From Pleurocapsa sp. MO_226.B13 (GTDB taxonomy: Bacteria > Cyanobacteriota > Cyanobacteriia > Cyanobacteriales > Xenococcaceae), in assembly GCA_030064795.1 (NCBI GenBank), contig JASJEI010000344.1, forward strand, positions 1 through 29,542: DNA of 29,542 nucleotides, written 5' to 3'. Below, piece after piece: positions 24,337 through 29,542 of the stretch; position 1 is the stretch's first letter; each line of letters starts with the position of its first letter. Both the position numbers and the translations under genes were made by a program. Below the pieces are notes generated by a model, which saw only the letters and a list, made by a program, of their open reading frames with translations, was not told the DNA's origin and made no database searches.

Positions 24337-25725
24337 TCAGGCTAATTTTCCTTTGACTGCTCTCCAGAGAATCTCTGTTACTTCCGTTGCCATTCGTGCA
24401 TCCAGTTCTACCACTTCTCGATCTAGATCCCTTGGTGAGATTGCCCTAGCCCCTCTCAAAGCCATACTAAAAGTAATTACTTCAGGCGATCGCTCGGAGT
24501 CAACCTGATTGCTCACAGCAAGTTCTACCAATGCTACGTAAACTGCCTCCGTTCTCTCTCTTAAACCAGTTGCTCCATTACCTAGCTTGGAGAGAATAAC
24601 TACAGAATCTAGTACGCTTTCTAATCCTAGCTGTTGAATAGCTAAATCAGTTAAGCGAGCTGGATCTCTAGCCAGAGCGAAGATCACACTTTCAAGATTT
24701 GGCCATGAAACCCAACTTAGCCGAGATTTCTGAGGGAGATAATTGTGCCAACCCACCATTGAGATCGTCCTAGTCAAATCATAGGCAGAGAGCTGATTAC
24801 ACGCCCATCCAGGAGGTCGCTCGTCAGCAGTTAAAATCACTTCTGCTGTCAAAGGGTCAACTAACTCTGGGCGATTGATAAAAGGTTGTTCTCCGTAGGG
24901 ACCACGAAAAACTAAATTCTTGTTACCTGTAAGGTTTTTGAGCCATTTCTCTAGCTTTAGCTGAGTCGAGAATCTCTTGAGCATAGCACTCAAGGAATTT
25001 GAGGTCGCTAAATTTTCTTCATAGCTGACTAGATCTGTGAATAAATTAGAAACACGAATACTTCTTAAAATTCCTTTTCTATCTACACCTCTAATCTTGT
25101 ATTTATCTATGTTGACTCCAGGTAATTTTTGATTGAATAGAGAAACCAGATAAAGCATAGGAATTATTTTAGTTCCGCTCCAAAATTCTTGGAGACTCAG
25201 TGCATTTCGACCCAGCCATTTAACCTGAAAATTTCCTGAAGCCCAACTGCCAATACATATACAGGCTTCTTTAATATCTTCATGGAGAAAATCCAGACTT
25301 GGCTCGTCAATTGAGGGAAGTTCTCCTCGGGCTGGATAAGGAGAAAATCTGGAGTGGGGATAGGTTTTAGCCACCAGATTGAGGTCATCAGGAATCTGTT
25401 TTAAACGAGCAGGATAATTTCTAATTACTGGTTGTAATGGTGAAGTTTCAATCCCTTGATATAAGAGTACGGGATGGTCTTCAACTCCTGAAGCTGCTAG
25501 CTTAAGAAATGAGCGATAAATTTGCTCTTTATCGAGTCTATCTTCAAAAAAAGCTGGGAAAGAGAGAGATTTTTTTTGATGAGTTTTCTGGGATATTTGC
25601 TTGGATTGCGCCTGCGCTCTTTTGAAAAGCTCGATGGTACTTAAAATTCCTCCAGCCGCCGCCAAAGCCAGGATAATTTTTCGCCTTGATAGCATGGTAT
25701 TAATTATTCCAGTTAGCGATCGCAT
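24337..25725 (-). CDS. Exported serine hydrolase of beta-lactamase/transpeptidase-like fold
   Basis: A 462-residue protein with a hydrophobic N-terminal segment (about 17-30, IILALAAAGGILSTI), either an anchor or a signal. I do not know a named family, but the active-site order of serine beta-lactamase-like enzymes is visible. SxxK is S183-G-T-K186 in FWSGTKIIPMLYLV. S-x-N-like SNS is 242-244 in ATSNSLSAMLKRF, about 60 residues later as in class A enzymes. A KTG-like KLG (380-382) in SKLGNGATG follows a YDLTRTISMVGW helix. The region between SNS and KLG is longer than in beta-lactamases. A peptidoglycan-related or penicillin-binding role is possible; beta-lactam hydrolysis is not shown. AGGA about 10 nt upstream supports the ATG at 25725. 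It is divergent from recA. Confidence 0.7.
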   Translation of the reverse strand: MRSLTGIINTMLSRRKIILALAAAGGILSTIELFKRAQAQSKQISQKTHQKKSLSFPAFFEDRLDKEQIYRSFLKLAASGVEDHPVLLYQGIETSPLQPVIRNYPARLKQIPDDLNLVAKTYPHSRFSPYPARGELPSIDEPSLDFLHEDIKEACICIGSWASGNFQVKWLGRNALSLQEFWSGTKIIPMLYLVSLFNQKLPGVNIDKYKIRGVDRKGILRSIRVSNLFTDLVSYEENLATSNSLSAMLKRFSTQLKLEKWLKNLTGNKNLVFRGPYGEQPFINRPELVDPLTAEVILTADERPPGWACNQLSAYDLTRTISMVGWHNYLPQKSRLSWVSWPNLESVIFALARDPARLTDLAIQQLGLESVLDSVVILSKLGNGATGLRERTEAVYVALVELAVSNQVDSERSPEVITFSMALRGARAISPRDLDREVVELDARMATEVTEILWRAVKGKLA

Positions 25726-26117
25726 TGTTAGAAAATCCTACCTTAATTCACCAACGCCGTCTTCAAGACTTATCCCACAGATTTTTGTTTCACTACCAAC
25801 GAAGCCAACCTATTGATGCCAGAAAAAATATTAAGAAAATTGAATTCATCCTTACTTACTAATTTTCTTAATTATTATCAAAGTTATTCGTATTAGTAGG
25901 TTTGGATCTAAGGAATCCGATTCGTTTGGTTGATTTTTTTGTCAACTAATGAGAAAGTAGAGATATCATCACGTTCAAACCATCATGGAAATTAGTTAAA
26001 CTCTACTAGTGTTAGTTAGATTCGGCGTAAATGAGACTGAAGTAAGAGACATAAAATTACAGCTAACTTTTCAGCCATTTTTCACAACAAATTTACAGTT
26101 TATTAATTGAGACATTC
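25726..26117. promoter_or_regulatory. Divergent recA upstream region with a 12-bp inverted repeat
   Basis: This 392-bp spacer must carry promoters for recA and for the serine hydrolase gene. ATTAAGAAAATT (25830-25841) and AATTTTCTTAAT (25861-25872) are perfect 12-bp inverted repeats with a 19-nt loop. A weaker GTTGA/TCAAC pair flanks a T-run at 25929-25946. ACTAGT at 26005-26010 lies between AACT and AGTT. GTAC does not occur anywhere in the spacer, so the usual cyanobacterial LexA box is absent. Confidence 0.5.
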
Positions 26118-27197
26118 ATGGCAACCCGTACAAGTACTTCTAACAATTCTGATAAAGATAAAGCTCTGAATCTAGTTTTAAAGCAAATTGAGCGCAACTT
26201 CGGTAAGGGTGCAATCATGCGTCTGGGTGATGCTACCCAAATGAAAGTAGAAACCATCCCCAGTGGTGCCTTGACTCTGGATGTAGCCTTGGGGGGAGGA
26301 TTACCAAAAGGAAGAATTATTGAGATTTATGGGCCAGAAAGTTCTGGTAAGACCACTTTAGCATTACACGCGATCGCCGAAACGCAAAAAGCAGGAGGAG
26401 TAGCTGCCTTTGTCGATGCCGAACACGCCTTAGATCCTACATACGCAGCAGCTTTGGGCGTGGATATCGAGAATCTTTTAGTAGCTCAACCAGACACGGG
26501 AGAATCGGGTTTAGAAATCGTCGATCAGTTAGTGCGATCGGCAGTAGTAGAATTAGTGGTAGTAGACTCGGTAGCAGCATTGACCCCCCGCGCCGAAATC
26601 GAAGGCGAAATGGGAGACAATCAGGTGGGTTTGCAAGCTCGTTTGATGAGTAAAGCCCTGAGAAAGATTGCGGGAAATATCGGTAAATCAGGAGCGACGG
26701 TAATTTTTCTCAATCAACTGCGACAAAAAATCGGTATCAGCTATGGTAATCCTGAAGTAACTACAGGCGGTAATGCCCTCAAGTTTTATTGCTCGGTACG
26801 TTTAGATATTCGTCGCGTGCAGACTTTGAAGAAGGGTAATGAGGGAATGTACGGTATTCGAGCCAAAGTGAAGGTGGCAAAAAACAAAGTTGCTCCTCCA
26901 TTCCGTCAGGCGGAATTTGATATTATTTTTGGCAAGGGAATTTCTAATATTGGTTGTTTGCTAGATTTAGCCGAAGATGCCGATATTGTGATTCGCAAAG
27001 GTGCGTGGTATAGCTATGAAGGCAACAATATCGGTCAGGGAAGAGACAACACCATCAACTATCTTTTGGAAAATCCCGAAGTAGCAACCGAAGTTGAAAG
27101 GCTAGTCAAAGAAAAGCTGAATGAAGGAGCAACGGTATCGGCTAATTCTGTTACTCCCGAAGCTATGGATCTTAATGGGGATAGAGAAGAAGAATAG
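26118..27197 (+). CDS. recA: Recombinase A
   Basis: A DNA-strand exchange ATPase and coprotease for recombination and repair, 359 residues. Visible features: the N-terminal helix [20 protein letters not shown] (14-33); Walker [10 protein letters not shown] (72-80); the MAW-like helix with [18 protein letters not shown]; Walker [13 protein letters not shown]; loop L1 with [20 protein letters not shown]; the L2 region [20 protein letters not shown] then [17 protein letters not shown]; and a C-terminal domain with an acidic tail (NGDREEE). No intein is present. It is followed by a hairpin, a G-rich tract and obgE on the same strand. Confidence 0.98.
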   Translation: MATRTSTSNNSDKDKALNLVLKQIERNFGKGAIMRLGDATQMKVETIPSGALTLDVALGGGLPKGRIIEIYGPESSGKTTLALHAIAETQKAGGVAAFVDAEHALDPTYAAALGVDIENLLVAQPDTGESGLEIVDQLVRSAVVELVVVDSVAALTPRAEIEGEMGDNQVGLQARLMSKALRKIAGNIGKSGATVIFLNQLRQKIGISYGNPEVTTGGNALKFYCSVRLDIRRVQTLKKGNEGMYGIRAKVKVAKNKVAPPFRQAEFDIIFGKGISNIGCLLDLAEDADIVIRKGAWYSYEGNNIGQGRDNTINYLLENPEVATEVERLVKEKLNEGATVSANSVTPEAMDLNGDREEE

Positions 27198-27204
27198 TAG
27201 TCTG

Positions 27205-27263
27205 TCAATTTTTAATTGATGGGTTAGGGTTGATGGGGAGATAAAGAGGGGGGGGAGATGGGG
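27205..27263 (+). repeat. Hairpin plus G-rich tract between recA and obgE
   Basis: TCAATT-TTT-AATTGA (27205-27219) is a perfect small hairpin just after recA. It is followed by GGG at 27221 and 27227, GGGG at 27235, eight G at 27248-27255 and GGGG at 27260. Such runs with short loops could form a G-quadruplex in the obgE leader or the recA 3' end. The tract resembles the one at 16517-16590. Confidence 0.5.
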
Positions 27264-27341
27264 AGAAAGATTAACCTGTTACTAATTAATTGACGAAGCA
27301 ATAGAGTTTAGTAGTTAGTTGGAAATTTAGTTTTAAAAGCG

Positions 27342-28346
27342 ATGCAATTTATCGATCTAGCAGAAATAGAAGTAGTAGCAGGTAAGGGGGGCGATGGGAT
27401 AGTAGCATTCCGACGCGAAAAATATGTCCCTGCTGGTGGCCCTGCTGGCGGTAACGGTGGTTGGGGTGGCTCGGTAATTCTGGTTGCTTCAGACCGCTTA
27501 CAAACTCTGCTAGATTTCCGCTATGCTCGTATTTTTAAAGCTGAAAATGGCAAAAAAGGTGGTCCGAATAACTGTACTGGGGCAAAAGGAAGCGATCGCC
27601 TAATTGAAGTTCCCTGTGGGACTCTGATTACCGATGCGGATACGGGGGAGGTAATTGGGGATTTAACTGATGACGGACAAACTATCTGTGTTGCCAAAGG
27701 TGGAAAAGGAGGTTTGGGCAACAAACATTTTCTGAGCAATAGCAATCGCGCTCCAGAATATGCTTTACCAGGACTAGAAGGAGAAACTCGGCGATTGCGC
27801 CTAGAATTGAAGCTAATTGCCGAAGTCGGTATTATTGGCTTACCCAATGCGGGAAAATCCACCCTGATTTCTGCCTTGTCTTCGGCTAAACCTAAAGTCG
27901 CTAATTATCCTTTTACTACCCTCGTACCCAATTTGGGGGTGGTGCGTAAACCTACAGGAGACGGAACGGTTTTTGCAGATATTCCTGGGTTGATTGCTGG
28001 TGCTTCTGACGGTATCGGTTTGGGTCATGATTTTTTACGCCATATCGAAAGAACTCGCGTTTTGCTCCATTTAATTGATGCTACGGCGGATAATCCCCTT
28101 GAGGACTATCAAACCATTCAACAAGAACTAGAAGCCTACGGAAGAGGATTATCAAAGCGTCCTCAAATTATTGCTTTGAATAAGATCGATGCGGTTGACC
28201 CAGAAATTTTAGAATTAATTACTGCTGAGTTAAAAGAAATTACCAATAAGCCGATCTATGTCATTTCTGCCGTTACTCGTCAAGGATTAGATACCTTGAT
28301 GCGGGAAATTTGGTCGATTTTGGATGCAGCACCAGCAATAATTTAG
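27342..28346 (+). CDS. obgE: Obg-family GTPase
   Basis: A ribosome-associated GTPase involved in 50S maturation and stress control, 334 residues. The glycine-rich Obg fold occupies about 1-158, with GGDGIVAFRREKYVPAGGP and GGKGGLGNKHF. The G domain has G1 GLPNAGKST (166-174), switch I with YPFTTLVPNLGVV (189-201), G3 DIPGLI (213-218), G4 NKID (280-283) and G5 SAVT. The C-terminal OCT domain of longer homologues is absent, which is common in cyanobacteria. It ends 1 bp from the stop of the convergent aminotransferase. Confidence 0.97.
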   Translation: MQFIDLAEIEVVAGKGGDGIVAFRREKYVPAGGPAGGNGGWGGSVILVASDRLQTLLDFRYARIFKAENGKKGGPNNCTGAKGSDRLIEVPCGTLITDADTGEVIGDLTDDGQTICVAKGGKGGLGNKHFLSNSNRAPEYALPGLEGETRRLRLELKLIAEVGIIGLPNAGKSTLISALSSAKPKVANYPFTTLVPNLGVVRKPTGDGTVFADIPGLIAGASDGIGLGHDFLRHIERTRVLLHLIDATADNPLEDYQTIQQELEAYGRGLSKRPQIIALNKIDAVDPEILELITAELKEITNKPIYVISAVTRQGLDTLMREIWSILDAAPAII

Positions 28347-28347
28347 T

Positions 28348-29532
28348 TTATTTATAAGAAATATCCGCCTGTTTAAAGCGATTTAGAACTTCTCCCAGGC
28401 GATCGCAATCGGCAATTAAACTAATTCTAATATAGCCTTCGCCTGCATCGCCGAAAGCATTACCAGGGGTCATTACTACTCCCGTTTGTTGCAAGACATC
28501 AAGGGCAAACTCGGTCGAACCCTGTCCTACAGGAGTTTCTATCCAGAGATACATTGTGGCTTTTGAGGGGGGAATTTTCCAACCCAGTTCGCCTAAACCC
28601 TTAATTAAAAAATCTCTTCTGGTACTATAGCGATGCTGTACCTCTTTTATATACTCATCGGGTAACTGTAAAGCTGTTTCCGCTGCTTTTTGGACGGCAG
28701 AAAAAATTCCATAGTCCAAATTAGTTTTTAGAGTCCGCAAACCCTGAATAATATCGGAATTACCGACAACAAAACCAACGCGCCAACCCGCCATATTATA
28801 GGTTTTAGAGAGAGTATGAAACTCAACGCCAATTTCTTTTGCCCCTGGGATCTCTAGTAAAGATGTCGGTTGATAGCCATCAAAAGCCAATTCTGCATAA
28901 CAAAGATCGTGAACCAGTAAGATCTCGTAGTGACGGGCAAACTTGACGATCTCTTCAAAAAATTCTCTCGGTGCAGTGGCAGTAGTCGGATTATTGGGAT
29001 AATTAAAATATAAAATTTTGGCTTGTCGAGCCACGTCTTCGGGAATAGTACTCAGATCGATTAGCCAATTTTGGGCTGCCGAAAGCTTAATTTGATGAAT
29101 TTTTGCCCCCGCGATTAAAGGGCCGCGAAAATGAGCGGGATAAGAGGGACTGGGAACGAGAATAACATCTCCAGGATCGACATAAGCCAGTGCCAAATGT
29201 CCCAAACCCTCTTTTGAACCAATTAAGGGTAAGGCTTCACTATCGGGATTTAATTCAACACCATAACATCTTTGATACCAAGTAGTAATTGCTTGACGAA
29301 AACTACTCGTACCTTCAAAGGGTGGATAGCCATGATTGAGGGGATCTTGCAGGGCAGCGATCGCAGCATCGATAACAGGTTGTGGTGCAGCACCGTCGGG
29401 GTTACCCATGCCCAAATCTATTAAATCCAGTCCTTGCTCTCTGGCGCGGGCTTTTAATTCGTCTAAACGAGCAAATACGTAGGGTGGTAATGCACTCAAA
29501 CGCTGGGCGCGACTAATCCAATCTAAACTCAT
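28348..29532 (-). CDS. Class I/II PLP aminotransferase (AlaC / LL-DAP aminotransferase-like)
   Basis: A 394-residue fold-type I aminotransferase. The N-terminus RLSALPPYVFARLDELK and IDLGMGNPDGAAPQPVI are close to E. coli AlaC and to the aspartate/LL-diaminopimelate aminotransferase subgroup. PLP-site features are SKEGL (106-110), YPNNPTTA (178-185), the H208-D209 pair in LLVHDLCYAEL with Y212, and the Schiff-base lysine K243 in TLSKTYNMAGWRVGF, followed by the phosphate-binding R251. The C-terminal arginine for the substrate carboxylate is in EGYIRISL. Substrate choice (alanine/glutamate versus LL-DAP) cannot be settled from sequence alone. The gene is convergent with obgE, 1 bp apart. Confidence 0.93.
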   Translation of the reverse strand: MSLDWISRAQRLSALPPYVFARLDELKARAREQGLDLIDLGMGNPDGAAPQPVIDAAIAALQDPLNHGYPPFEGTSSFRQAITTWYQRCYGVELNPDSEALPLIGSKEGLGHLALAYVDPGDVILVPSPSYPAHFRGPLIAGAKIHQIKLSAAQNWLIDLSTIPEDVARQAKILYFNYPNNPTTATAPREFFEEIVKFARHYEILLVHDLCYAELAFDGYQPTSLLEIPGAKEIGVEFHTLSKTYNMAGWRVGFVVGNSDIIQGLRTLKTNLDYGIFSAVQKAAETALQLPDEYIKEVQHRYSTRRDFLIKGLGELGWKIPPSKATMYLWIETPVGQGSTEFALDVLQQTGVVMTPGNAFGDAGEGYIRISLIADCDRLGEVLNRFKQADISYK

Positions 29533-29542
29533 ATCAAAAGCT

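Noticed and set aside
26128..26137. GTACAAGTAC at the start of recA as a LexA box
   Set aside because: The half-sites are 2 bp apart instead of the 4 required by the cyanobacterial motif, and the site lies inside the coding region.

Overview
The window is a stretch of cyanobacterial chromosome. By eye I find roughly 35 copies of the HIP1 octamer GCGATCGC. The gene content also fits: light-dependent protochlorophyllide reductase, the rpmH-rnpA-PH-yidC-khpB-DUF177 cluster in its cyanobacterial arrangement, DUF2808, IspF and AcrB-type RND genes. AT-rich spacers with heptamer tandem repeats and small hairpins recall large-genome coccoid or filamentous lineages such as Pleurocapsales. That placement is inference; no rRNA or other decisive marker is present.

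Layout. (1) 1-2800: a frameshifted EamA/DMT transporter pseudogene, a SAM methyltransferase and a threonine aldolase. (2) 2963-6188, minus strand: the core cluster rpmH, rnpA, PH-domain protein, yidC, khpB/jag and DUF177, which links ribosome and RNase P biogenesis to membrane insertion. rpmH is a 45-codon gene with a GTG start. (3) 6259-7621: two small exported proteins (DUF2808 and an unknown glycine-rich one). (4) 7684-13189: ispF, then a parvulin-type isomerase paired with a 1012-residue secretion ABC transporter that has an N-terminal cyclic-nucleotide-binding-like region and a degenerate C39 domain, then trmH. (5) 13269-16498: a Tat/lipoprotein-type sulfatase, a convergent methyltransferase and por. 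(6) 16832-20035: an orphan RND permease. (7) 20200-22900: an accessory, repeat-rich zone. It holds a truncated HsdR_N-like nuclease, a ParB-like/coiled-coil/HhH protein, a VOC protein, a putative 150-bp MITE, hairpin repeats and an alpha/beta-hydrolase pseudogene whose deletion junction lies at a HIP1 site. (8) 23161-29532: nadA, a beta-lactamase-fold serine hydrolase, recA, obgE and a class I aminotransferase.

Most of the window is ordinary housekeeping sequence. The best candidate for something undescribed is the pair at 20331-21346. A PD-(D/E)xK nuclease fragment lies 5 bp before a ParB-like protein with a C-terminal helix-hairpin-helix-like segment. A 24-bp palindrome (two perfect 11-bp arms) sits in the first codons of the ParB-like gene, where a parS-like or autoregulatory site would be plausible. 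This is inference from sequence patterns. The nuclease looks truncated, so the locus may be a decaying remnant.

No tRNA, rRNA, CRISPR array, intact insertion sequence or prophage gene was seen.
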